Below are positions 1 through 6,577 of a stretch of 64,000 nt of DNA, one piece after another; within the stretch, counting starts at the first letter, position 1; each line of letters opens with the position of its first letter. This DNA comes from Streptomyces sp. DH-12. GTDB lineage: Bacteria > Actinomycetota > Actinomycetes > Streptomycetales > Streptomycetaceae. Below the pieces are notes generated by a model. That model saw only the letters and a program-made list of their open reading frames with translations, was not told where the DNA came from and made no database searches. Location of the stretch: the NCBI RefSeq assembly GCF_002899455.1, contig NZ_PPFB01000001.1, positions 3,512,501 to 3,576,500 of the forward strand, read 5' to 3'. Both the position numbers and the translations under genes were made by a program.

Positions 1-241
1 CTGATAGGCCGCGGGCTCATCCTGCACCGCCGGAGCTTTCGATCACCAAGGATGCCCAAGATGATCAGTATCCGGTATTAGACCCCGTTTCCAGGGCTTG
101 TCCCAGAGTGCAGGGCAGATTGCCCACGTGTTACTCACCCGTTCGCCACTAATCCCCTCCCGAAGGAGGTTCATCGTTCGACTTGCATGTGTTAAGCACG
201 CCGCCAGCGTTCGTCCTGAGCCAGGATCAAACTCTCCGTGA
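1..241 (-). rRNA. 16S ribosomal RNA, 5' end (gene runs off the left edge)
   Basis: Read on the minus strand, the sequence holds the universal 16S 5' signature AGAGTTTGATCCTGGCTCAG (215-234), followed by the typical actinobacterial start of helix 6-8. The mature 5' end is placed near 241 by comparison with Streptomyces 16S genes, which begin TTCACGGAGAG or similar. Only about the first 240 nt of roughly 1.5 kb are present; the rest of the rrn operon lies beyond position 1. Confidence 0.97.
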
Positions 242-400
242 ATGTTTACCCGTGATCGGGTGCACACATCACGAGAGCGGAACATCGGGAGGAATAATCC
301 CGACGTTCACAGCGTCCTCGCTGTGTTTATTTCAAAGGAACCTCGACCATCCGAAAGACTCCGGACGGACGGGGTATCAACATATCTGGCGTTGACTTTT

Positions 401-422
401 GGCACGCTGTTGAGTTCTCAAG
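401..422 (-). promoter_or_regulatory. boxA-like rRNA antitermination/processing element
   Basis: The minus strand reads CTTGAGAACTCAACAGCGTG, a sequence conserved in actinobacterial rRNA leaders (mycobacteria have a GAGAACTCAATAGTGT version). It lies about 160 nt before mature 16S. It fits a nut-like boxA site where the antitermination complex loads, but assignment rests on motif resemblance. Confidence 0.6.
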
Positions 423-494
423 GAACGGACGCTTCCTTCGTACTCACCCTCTCGGGCTTTCCTCCGGGCGCTTCCCTTCGGTCTTGCGTTTCCG

Positions 495-500
495 ACTCTA
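495..500 (-). promoter_or_regulatory. rrn core promoter -10 (proximal)
   Basis: The minus strand reads TAGAGT, matching the Streptomyces vegetative -10 TAGRRT, in the context GATCTGATAGAGTCGGAA. No good -35 is visible at 17-18 bp, which is common for rrn promoters relying on the extended context. Confidence 0.55.
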
Positions 501-574
501 TCAGATCTTTCCGATCCGATTTCCTCGGTGCTTTCCAGGCCGACGCTTTCGCGCTTTCCTTTCCGGCGGTTCCG

Positions 575-580
575 ACTTTA
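575..580 (-). promoter_or_regulatory. rrn core promoter -10 (middle)
   Basis: The minus strand reads TAAAGT within GATCTGATAAAGTCGGAA, a near copy of the proximal element 80 bp downstream. The shared flanks argue that both are real rrn promoters. The -35 region is weak. Confidence 0.55.
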
Positions 581-659
581 TCAGATCCAGTTTCTCGCTC
601 TGACCCCCAGTCAGCGGGGCTTGCCTTCCCGGCCGTTGCGGGCCGTTCCGACGAGTGAG

Positions 660-665
660 ACTTTA
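660..665 (-). promoter_or_regulatory. rrn core promoter -10 (upstream)
   Basis: The minus strand reads TAAAGT in the context CCGCTAAAGTCTCA, a third vegetative-type -10 for the rRNA operon. Its -35 is not obvious. Confidence 0.4.
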
Positions 666-850
666 GCGGATTCCCGGCTCCCGACCTAATCGGGGTCCTG
701 CTCCCTTTCGGGTGCGGATTCCTCATTCCGCGCATACGCATACCGATGAAACGCCGACAGACAGACTGCTGACGTCGATCAGTAGTGGTACGTGCGGATT
801 GGCTGTCCGGGGCCGACCGGAGTCGGTGCTCACGTCGGACAACTCGGAGA

Positions 851-879
851 ACAGTACGGATCCCCCGGGTGCGTGTCAA
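851..879 (-). promoter_or_regulatory. Strong consensus promoter, probably distal rrn promoter
   Basis: On the minus strand TTGACA (874-879), a 17-bp spacer and TACTGT (851-856) form a near-perfect vegetative promoter pointing at the 16S gene about 610 bp away. Its -35 end lies only about 30 bp from the -10 of the divergent trpS leader. Confidence 0.65.
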
Positions 880-907
880 CTCGCTGCGGTCCCCCCTCCC
901 GGGGGCG

Positions 908-913
908 TACTCT
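908..913 (+). promoter_or_regulatory. Candidate -10 of the trpS leader transcript
   Basis: TACTCT ends seven bases before the ATG of the leader peptide, so transcription would start at or next to that ATG and the leader would be translated as a leaderless mRNA. No Shine-Dalgarno precedes the ATG, which supports this. The -35 is poor. Confidence 0.5.
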
Positions 914-920
914 CGTGGGC

Positions 921-962
921 ATGACGACGCGTACGCACAGCCAGTCCTGGTGGGCCGCCTGA
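921..962 (+). CDS. Trp leader peptide of trpS (13 aa)
   Basis: A short frame, MTTRTHSQSWWAA, has two adjacent Trp codons (948-953) in a 13-residue peptide. It ends just inside the first arm of a set of four alternately pairing segments before trpS. The design is that of a classical ribosome-mediated attenuation leader: when charged tRNA-Trp is scarce the ribosome stalls at the Trp codons. The start probably sits at the transcript 5' end. This kind of control has been described for a Streptomyces coelicolor tryptophanyl-tRNA synthetase gene; here it is read directly from the sequence. Confidence 0.85.
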   Translation: MTTRTHSQSWWAA

Positions 963-997
963 CGGCGGCCGTCCTGCGTATGCACCCATCGGCCGCC
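953..997 (+). promoter_or_regulatory. Attenuator segments A, B and C (pause hairpin / antiterminator)
   Basis: Segment A GGCCGCC (953-959) pairs perfectly with B GGCGGCC (964-970) around a TGAC loop that contains part of the leader stop codon. B can instead pair with C GGCCGCC (991-997). A ribosome stalled on the Trp codons at 948-953 would cover A and free B to pair with C, blocking the terminator. All arms are the same 7-mer or its complement, so switching is energetically balanced. Confidence 0.85.
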
Positions 998-1019
998 GCC
1001 TCGGCGGCCGTTTTGTTTT
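990..1019 (+). terminator. Attenuator terminator of the trpS leader
   Basis: An 8-bp perfect stem, CGGCCGCC (990-997) with GGCGGCCG (1003-1010), has a five-base loop and is followed by TTTTGTTTT. It is one of the few terminators in the window with a clear T-tract. It lies 64 bases before the trpS start and is the default structure when Trp-tRNA is plentiful. Confidence 0.88.
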
Positions 1020-1082
1020 CTCCCCGGGACTTGCGAGGGGCGGCCGGACCGGACGGCGGCCACCACAGGAGAGGGAGAAGCG

Positions 1083-2111
1083 ATGACTCGGGTCTTCAGC
1101 GGTGTCAAGCCGACCGGACATCTGACGCTGGGGAACTACCTCGGAGCCATGCGGCAGTGGGCCACGGTCGACCAGTACCGGGCGGACGCGCTGTTCTGCA
1201 TCGTCGACCTGCACGCCCTGACCGTGGACCACGATCCGGCGCGGGTGCGCCGGCTGAGCAGGCAGGCGGCCACGCTGCTGCTGGCGTCCGGGCTGGACCC
1301 GGAGCGGTGCACGGTGTTCGTGCAGAGCCATGTGGACGAGCACGCGCGGCTGTCGTACCTGCTCGAGTGCGTGGCCACGGACGGCGAGATGCGCCGGATG
1401 ATCCAGTACAAGGAGAAGGCGGCGCGGGAGCGGCGGCACGGGAGCGTGCGGCTGTCGCTGCTGACGTACCCGGTGCTGATGGCGGCGGACATCCTGGCGT
1501 ACGGGACGGACGAGGTGCCGGTCGGGAACGACCAGACGCAGCACGTGGAGCTGGCGCGGGATCTCGCGGTGCGGTTCAACCAGCGGTACGGGCACACGTT
1601 CGTCGTGCCGCGGGCGACGAATCCGGCGGTGGCGGCGCGGGTGATGAACCTCCAGGACCCGGCGTCGAAGATGGGCAAGAGCGACGATTCCGGGCCGGGG
1701 ATCGTCTATCTGCTGGACGAGCCGGACGTCGTGCGGAAGAAGGTCATGCGGGCCGTGACCGACAGCGGCAGCGAGGTCGTCTACGACCGGGAGTCGCGGC
1801 CGGGGCTCGCGAATCTGCTGGAGATCCTGGCGGCCTGCACCGGCGGGGACCCCGAGAAGCTGGCCGGGGCGTACGACGGGTACGGGACGCTGAAGAGAGA
1901 CACGGCGGATGCCGTGATCGAGGTACTGCGGCCGTTGCGGGAGCGGCACCAGGAGCTGTGCGCCGATCCGGGGTATGTGGACGGCGTGCTCCGGGAGGGG
2001 GCGGGGCGGGCGCGGGGGATGGCGCGGCCGAGGGTGGACTCCGCCTACCGGGCGATCGGCCTGCTGCCCGCCCCGGAAGCGGAGGCGGTGGCGCTGGACG
2101 CGGCCCGGTAG
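1083..2111 (+). CDS. trpS: Tryptophanyl-tRNA synthetase (attenuation-controlled)
   Basis: This 342-residue class I aminoacyl-tRNA synthetase joins Trp to tRNA-Trp using ATP. The HIGH-type signature TGHLTLGN lies at residues 11-18 and the KMSKS-type loop KMGKS at 196-200. Length is normal for bacterial TrpRS. The ATG is preceded by GGAGAGGGAG. The upstream Trp-rich leader and attenuator make expression respond to the charged tRNA-Trp level, as expected for an inducible, possibly second TrpRS. Streptomycetes often carry two TrpRS genes, one resistant to indolmycin; whether this copy is that type cannot be decided here. It converges on proC with a 16-base gap. Confidence 0.95.
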   Translation: MTRVFSGVKPTGHLTLGNYLGAMRQWATVDQYRADALFCIVDLHALTVDHDPARVRRLSRQAATLLLASGLDPERCTVFVQSHVDEHARLSYLLECVATDGEMRRMIQYKEKAARERRHGSVRLSLLTYPVLMAADILAYGTDEVPVGNDQTQHVELARDLAVRFNQRYGHTFVVPRATNPAVAARVMNLQDPASKMGKSDDSGPGIVYLLDEPDVVRKKVMRAVTDSGSEVVYDRESRPGLANLLEILAACTGGDPEKLAGAYDGYGTLKRDTADAVIEVLRPLRERHQELCADPGYVDGVLREGAGRARGMARPRVDSAYRAIGLLPAPEAEAVALDAAR

Positions 2112-2127
2112 GCGCGGCGGCCCGGCG

Positions 2128-2940
2128 TCAGCCGTTGTTGCCGGAGGCCAGCTCGCGGCTGCGGTCGCGGGCTGCCTCCAGGGCGGCGATGAGGGCCGCG
2201 CGGACGCCGTGGTTCTCCAGCTCGCGGATGGCGTTGATGGTGGTGCCGGCGGGGGACGTGACGTTCTCCCGCAGCTTCACGGGGTGTTCGCCGCTGTCGC
2301 GGAGCATCGTCGCGGCGCCGATCGCGGACTGGACGATCAGGTCGTGCGCCTTGTCGCGGGGCAGGCCGAGCAGGATGCCGGCGTCGGTCATCGCCTCGAC
2401 CAGGTAGAAGAAGTACGCCGGGCCCGAGCCGGAGAGCGCCGTGCAGGCGTCCTGCTGGGATTCGGGGACGCGGAGGGTCTTGCCGACGGCGCCGAAGATC
2501 TCCTCGGCGTGGGCGAGGTGGTCCGCGGTGGCGTGGCGGCCGGCGGAGATGACCGACATGGCCTCGTCGACGAGGGCGGGCGTGTTGGTCATGACCCGGA
2601 CGACGGGGGTGCCCGCGGTGAGGCGCTCCTCGAAGTACGCGGTCGGGATGCCGGCGGCGCCGCTGATGACCAGGCGGTCGGCGGGGACGTGCGGGGCGAG
2701 CTCGTCGAGGAGGGTTCCCATGTCCTGCGGCTTGACCGTGAGGATCAGGGTGTCGGCGGTCTTGGCGGCTTCCTGGTTGGTGACCGGGGTGACGCCGTGA
2801 CGGGCGCGGAGCTCGTCGGCGCGCTCCTGGCGGCGGGCGGTGACCAGGAGGTCGGCGGGGGCCCAGCCGGCGCGGATCATCCCGCTGAGCAGGGCTTCGC
2901 CGATCTTGCCGGTGCCGAGGACTGCGACTTTCTGGGTCAT
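2128..2940 (-). CDS. proC: Pyrroline-5-carboxylate reductase
   Basis: The product (270 aa) reduces 1-pyrroline-5-carboxylate to proline with NAD(P)H in the cytoplasm. An N-terminal Rossmann motif GTGKIG (residues 9-14) is followed by the conserved C-terminal dimerisation region with TALSGSGPAYFF and ENVTSPAGTT. Length is typical. The start ATG at 2940 directly precedes MTQKVAVLG, the usual ProC beginning. In mycobacteria proC also lies near an Ppx-type gene and a sugar-isomerase-like gene, both of which occur further along here, so the neighbourhood is an old actinobacterial one. Confidence 0.95.
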   Translation of the reverse strand: MTQKVAVLGTGKIGEALLSGMIRAGWAPADLLVTARRQERADELRARHGVTPVTNQEAAKTADTLILTVKPQDMGTLLDELAPHVPADRLVISGAAGIPTAYFEERLTAGTPVVRVMTNTPALVDEAMSVISAGRHATADHLAHAEEIFGAVGKTLRVPESQQDACTALSGSGPAYFFYLVEAMTDAGILLGLPRDKAHDLIVQSAIGAATMLRDSGEHPVKLRENVTSPAGTTINAIRELENHGVRAALIAALEAARDRSRELASGNNG

Positions 2941-3035
2941 GGCTGGGGGTGCCCTCCGGGGGTGGGTCGTCCTGAGCGTGATTGTCCCATCCGGGGGGGT
3001 GGCGGGGTGGGTGTGTCCGGTGGGCGGGACGGGGG

Positions 3036-3791
3036 TCAGTGCGTGCGGCGTTTCAGGGTGGCCGCGCCCAGGGCGAGGACCAGGAGGGCGCAGGCGGCGA
3101 CGATCGTGATGTCGCGGAGGAAGGCGGTCGTGAGGTCGGCGTGGCGGAGGACCTCGTTCATGCCGTCGACGGCGTACGACATGGGGAGGACGTCGGAGAT
3201 CGCCTCCAGGGCGGGGTGCATGGCGTCGCGCGGGGTGAACAGGCCGCACAGCAGCAGCTGGGGGAAGATCACCGCCGGCATGAACTGCACCGCCTGGAAC
3301 TCGGACGCCGCGAATGCCGAGACGAACAGGCCGAGGGCGGTGCCGAGGAGCGCGTCGAGCAGGGCGACCAGGAGGAGCAGCCACGGGCTGCCGGTGACGT
3401 CGAGGTCGAGGAACCACACGGCGAGACCGGTGGCGAGGGCGGACTGGACGACCGCGACGGCGCCGAAGGCGAGGGCGTAGCCGGCGATGAGGTCGCCCTT
3501 GCCCAGCGGCATGGCGAGCAGGCGTTCCAGGGTGCCGGAGGTGCGTTCGCGCAGGGTGGCGATCGACGTGACCAGGAACATCGTGATCAGCGGGAAGATG
3601 CCGAGCAGCGAGGCGCCGATGGTGTCGAAGGTGCGGGCGCTGCCGTCGAAGACGTAGCGGAGCAGGAACAGCATCACGCACGGCACGAGGATCATCAGCG
3701 CGATGGTGCGCGGGTCGTGGCGGAGCTGGCGCAGTACGCGGGCGGCGGTGGCGGTGGTGCGCGGCAGGCTGAGGGCGCTCGTGGTGGTCAT
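3036..3791 (-). CDS. ABC-2 type transporter permease
   Basis: A 251-residue integral membrane protein shows about six hydrophobic segments, beginning with a short cytoplasmic N-terminus and then ALMILVPCVMLFLLRYVF. The loop RERTSGTLERLLAMP after the second segment is a hallmark of ABC-2 exporter permeases such as the daunorubicin type. Its start codon overlaps the stop of the ATPase gene by four bases (ATGA), so the two are translationally coupled and form one exporter. The substrate is unknown; drugs, lipids or antibiotic-like molecules are usual for this family. Confidence 0.9.
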   Translation of the reverse strand: MTTTSALSLPRTTATAARVLRQLRHDPRTIALMILVPCVMLFLLRYVFDGSARTFDTIGASLLGIFPLITMFLVTSIATLRERTSGTLERLLAMPLGKGDLIAGYALAFGAVAVVQSALATGLAVWFLDLDVTGSPWLLLLVALLDALLGTALGLFVSAFAASEFQAVQFMPAVIFPQLLLCGLFTPRDAMHPALEAISDVLPMSYAVDGMNEVLRHADLTTAFLRDITIVAACALLVLALGAATLKRRTH

Positions 3792-4579
3792 CGGGTGGTC
3801 TCCTTGGTGCGTCCGGCCGCGGCGGCCTCGTCGACCAGGCGCAGGAAGGCGGTCTCGACGGTGTCGGAGCCGGTCCGGGTGCGCAGGGCGTCGGGGGCGC
3901 CCTCGGCGAGGAGCCGGCCCGCGCGCATGAGGAGCAGCTGGTGGCAGCGCTCGGCTTCGTCCATCACGTGGGAGGAGACGAGGAGGGTGGCGCCGCGCCG
4001 GTCGGCGAGGCTGTGGAAGAGCTGCCACAGGTCGCGGCGGAGTACGGGGTCGAGGCCGACGGTGGGTTCGTCGAGGACCAGCAGCTCGGGGGTGCCGAGG
4101 AGGGCGACGGCGAGGGAGACGCGGCTGCGCTGGCCGCCGGAGAGGGCGCCGGCGAGGGAGTCGGCGTGGTCGGTGAGGTCGACGTCGGCGAGGGCGCGGG
4201 TGACGTCGTCGTGGCGGCGGTCGGCGGCTGCCCGGCCGGGGTCGAGGACGGCGGCGAAGTAATCGAGGTTCTGGCGGACGGTCAGGTCGTCGTAGACGGA
4301 CGGGGCCTGGGTGACGTAGCCGACGCGGGTGCGCAGGGAGGGGTGGCCCGCGGGGCGGCCGAGGACGTCGAGGGTGCCGGTGACCTTGGCCTGGGTGCCG
4401 ACGACGGCTCGCATCAGCGTCGACTTGCCGCAGCCGGAGGGGCCGAGGAGGCCGGTGATGCGGCCGCGCGGAACGGTGAAGCCGAGGCCGCGCAGCACGG
4501 TGCGGGAACCCCGGACGACGGTGAGGTCCTGGGCGCGTACGGCCGGTTCCTCCGGGGGCGGGGAGGAGTAATTCATCAT
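3788..4579 (-). CDS. ABC transporter ATP-binding protein
   Basis: The product (263 aa) is a nucleotide-binding domain with Walker A GPSGCGKST, signature LSGGQRSR and Walker B ELLVLDEPTVGLDP. The downstream overlapping permease completes the exporter. The ATG at 4579 has GGAGGAG ten bases upstream; a second in-frame ATG follows directly. An 8-bp inverted repeat covers the start codon, hinting at repression of the pair. No regulator gene is adjacent, so the controlling protein would be encoded elsewhere. Confidence 0.92.
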   Translation of the reverse strand: MMNYSSPPPEEPAVRAQDLTVVRGSRTVLRGLGFTVPRGRITGLLGPSGCGKSTLMRAVVGTQAKVTGTLDVLGRPAGHPSLRTRVGYVTQAPSVYDDLTVRQNLDYFAAVLDPGRAAADRRHDDVTRALADVDLTDHADSLAGALSGGQRSRVSLAVALLGTPELLVLDEPTVGLDPVLRRDLWQLFHSLADRRGATLLVSSHVMDEAERCHQLLLMRAGRLLAEGAPDALRTRTGSDTVETAFLRLVDEAAAAGRTKETTR

Positions 4580-4588
4580 GTGATGAAT
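4571..4588. promoter_or_regulatory. Palindrome over the ABC-exporter start codon
   Basis: ATTCATCA-TG-TGATGAAT is a perfect 8-bp inverted repeat with a two-base centre in an otherwise GC-rich region. It covers the ATG of the ATPase gene and abuts its Shine-Dalgarno. Its symmetry and AT content look like the operator of a dimeric GntR-, MarR- or TetR-type repressor, though an RNA hairpin hiding the start codon is also possible. Confidence 0.5.
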
Positions 4589-4612
4589 ACTCCTCCCGGT
4601 CGTGCCGGGACG

Positions 4613-5401
4613 TCAAGCCGTCGGGGGCGCGGAGGCGAGCAGCAGGACGACGTCGTAGGTCTCCTCGACGATCCCGTCCGGGAAGACGCCGAGGACGTGG
4701 CGCCGCTCCTCGGCGAGGAAGGCGGCGGAGCGCTCCTCGCCCTGGACGAGGAAGAGGGAGTGGCTGCCGATGTTGGCCAGGTGCGTGTCGACGGGGACGC
4801 GGCGGCTCCAGCGCACGGTGCGGCGCGTGAACTCCAGGCGGCCGGAGGGGTCGGCGGTGGCGGCGTCGAGGTCGCTCTGCTGGCGGGAGAAGTCCCGCCC
4901 GAAGTGCCGGCCGGCCCGGGCGGACGCCTCGGCGATCCACGGCACGTCGAGGGCGCTGGTGTTCCACCACAGCGCGAGGGCGCCGCCCGGGCGCAGCACG
5001 CGGAGGGCCTCGGGGACGGAGCGGGCGGGGTCGGTCCAGTGCCAGGACTGGGCGTAGGTGATCAGGTCGGCGCTGTGGCCGGCGAGCGGGAGGGCGTCGC
5101 CGTCGCCGCGGACGACCGGTGTGCCGGGGAGCCGGCGGCGGAACTCCGCGGCCATGCCCTCGCCGGGCTCGACGGCGACGACGTGCGCGCCGCGTTCGAG
5201 CAGACGGGCGGTGGCCATGCCGGTGCCGGCGCCGACGTCCGCCACGCGGGACCCGGCGAGCGGGCGGCCGGTCAGCTCCTCGATCGCGTCGAACAGGGCG
5301 GGCGGATAGGTGGGGCGGTGGGCGGCGTACCGCGCGGCGACCGCGTCGAAGGAGCGGGCTCGGGCGGTGTGGGTGGCCTGGTCGGCCCTCGATGTCGTCA
5401 T
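4613..5401 (-). CDS. SAM-dependent class I methyltransferase
   Basis: A 262-residue soluble protein with motif I VADVGAGTGMATARLLERG (about residues 53-71) and post-motifs VEPGEGM and RVLRPGGAL, typical of UbiE/Methyltransf_11-type small-molecule methyltransferases. The acceptor cannot be deduced. It lies 33 bases upstream of the ABC exporter on the same strand. A joint transcript, with a methylated compound exported by the pump, is conceivable but not shown; the palindrome in between could give the pump its own control. Confidence 0.85.
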   Translation of the reverse strand: MTTSRADQATHTARARSFDAVAARYAAHRPTYPPALFDAIEELTGRPLAGSRVADVGAGTGMATARLLERGAHVVAVEPGEGMAAEFRRRLPGTPVVRGDGDALPLAGHSADLITYAQSWHWTDPARSVPEALRVLRPGGALALWWNTSALDVPWIAEASARAGRHFGRDFSRQQSDLDAATADPSGRLEFTRRTVRWSRRVPVDTHLANIGSHSLFLVQGEERSAAFLAEERRHVLGVFPDGIVEETYDVVLLLASAPPTA

Positions 5402-5442
5402 ACGGCCATGGTCGCCGCGGGACGGACGGGAGGGCGTGGCTT

Positions 5443-5952
5443 TCAGGAGTCGCGGCGGCGCTTCCTCGCGGGGTTGCCCGAGCGGCGGGTGGTGCGGCGG
5501 TCGTACTCCTCGCGGGCCTGCTCGTACTCGGCGCGGTGCAGCTTCTCGCCCGGAGCCTCGGTGAGGGAGCGGAGGAAGTAGGCGAGCAGCGAGCCGGTGA
5601 ACCCGATGGACATCAGTCCGCGCAGGGACGCCTGGCGGTCGGGGTCGGGGCGGGTGGAGAAGGAGGACCAGGTGTGCCCGAAGGCGAGCGCGCTGCAGAC
5701 CGCGAACATCACGACGACGAGCAGCGAGACGAAACCGCCGATCTCGGCGATCCGCAGCCCTTGGTGGGCGAAGCGCAGCAGGAGGCAGGCGGCGACCGCG
5801 GCGGCCAGCGAACCGACGGCGACGCCGATGCGGCGGACGGCGTAGCCGCGGGAGTGGTCGACCCAGGTCGTCCCGAAGAAGCGGAGGGGCTCGGGGCGGG
5901 GGCCGGCGGGGGCGGCCGGGACGCCGTCGGTGCGGTTCTCTTCTGCGCTCAC
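5443..5952 (-). CDS. Conserved membrane protein
   Basis: A 169-residue protein starting with GTG has a charged N-terminus, three clear hydrophobic segments (about residues 43-60, 68-90 and 112-126) and a very basic C-terminus with RRTTRRSGNPARKRRRD. I do not recognise a family of known function. The basic tail would lie in the cytoplasm by the positive-inside rule. It follows the small SH3-like gene on the same strand with a gap of about 90 bases. Confidence 0.75.
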   Translation of the reverse strand: MSAEENRTDGVPAAPAGPRPEPLRFFGTTWVDHSRGYAVRRIGVAVGSLAAAVAACLLLRFAHQGLRIAEIGGFVSLLVVVMFAVCSALAFGHTWSSFSTRPDPDRQASLRGLMSIGFTGSLLAYFLRSLTEAPGEKLHRAEYEQAREEYDRRTTRRSGNPARKRRRDS

Positions 5953-6043
5953 GGGTCGATTGTGACTCCTCCCCCGCGTGACCGCGGGAGCCCCCCGCCC
6001 CGGCCCGCCGGCCGGCGCCGGAGGCGTCCCGCGAGGCGAGGGC

Positions 6044-6394
6044 CTAGCAGCGGGGGGCGACGTACCCGTCGCTGCCGGTGCGGATGTAGGTGTCGGAGAC
6101 GTACTGGCCGCTGCCGATGTTGTCCCAGATGTTCGAGGTGCCGTACGGACCCGTCACCCAGGTGCCCGGCGTCTGGCAGTTGATCCGGACCCGGGCGCCC
6201 TCGGACAGGACACGGACGACGGAGTAGCCGGTGCCGGGACCGCTGCGGACGTTCAGCTGGTAGCCGGGCGCCACCGGATAGGACGCCGCGAGCGCGGCCG
6301 CCGTGGTCGTCCTCCCCTTCACGCCCTCGGCGTCCGCGGCCGTCGTTTCGGTCACGCCCCCGCCCATGACGCCTCCGGTCTGCTCGACAGACAT
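6044..6394 (-). CDS. Small SH3-like domain protein
   Basis: A 116-residue protein whose C-terminal two thirds look like a bacterial SH3 (SH3b) domain. The core LNVRSGPGTGYSVVRVLSEG is the typical start of SH3b repeats found in cell-wall-binding proteins. No signal peptide is visible from the chosen ATG at 6394, which has GGGGAGG seven bases upstream. Longer starts are unlikely because the Shine-Dalgarno fits this one. Two cysteines (in NCQTPG and the final residue) could form a disulfide if the protein reaches the outside. It is divergent from the Ser/Thr kinase gene. Confidence 0.75.
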   Translation of the reverse strand: MSVEQTGGVMGGGVTETTAADAEGVKGRTTTAAALAASYPVAPGYQLNVRSGPGTGYSVVRVLSEGARVRINCQTPGTWVTGPYGTSNIWDNIGSGQYVSDTYIRTGSDGYVAPRC

Positions 6395-6414
6395 GCAAAA
6401 ACCTCCCCCGTCGC

Positions 6415-6435
6415 ACCCCACGACTGTCGTGGGGT
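6415..6435 (-). promoter_or_regulatory. Hairpin in the 5' leader of the SH3-like gene
   Basis: A perfect 9-bp inverted repeat ACCCCACGA-CTG-TCGTGGGGT lies about 20 bases upstream of the start and just before the Shine-Dalgarno. It could be an operator or an RNA hairpin; nothing decides between them. Confidence 0.4.
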
Positions 6436-6577
6436 CACGTTGATTCCCCTGACGTCACCCATGAAACACCCATGCGCACATCGCACAGGAAGACGGGCAC
6501 GCCGCAGCCGTCCCGCACACACCATCGACTAGGCTCCGAGCGTCGCGCGCGCGAACGAGCAGCACGGGGGTGGTTCC

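Larger units (their letters stand above)
242..850 (-). other. rRNA leader and promoter region (no gene)
   Basis: This stretch between the 16S gene and the distal rrn promoter holds no credible coding sequence. On the minus strand it carries three TAAAGT/TAGAGT-type -10 hexamers in similar contexts (CTGATARAGTCGGAA appears twice) and an antitermination-type box. That is the multi-promoter layout known for Streptomyces rrn operons. The spacing of weak -35 elements is not clear from sequence alone. Confidence 0.7.
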
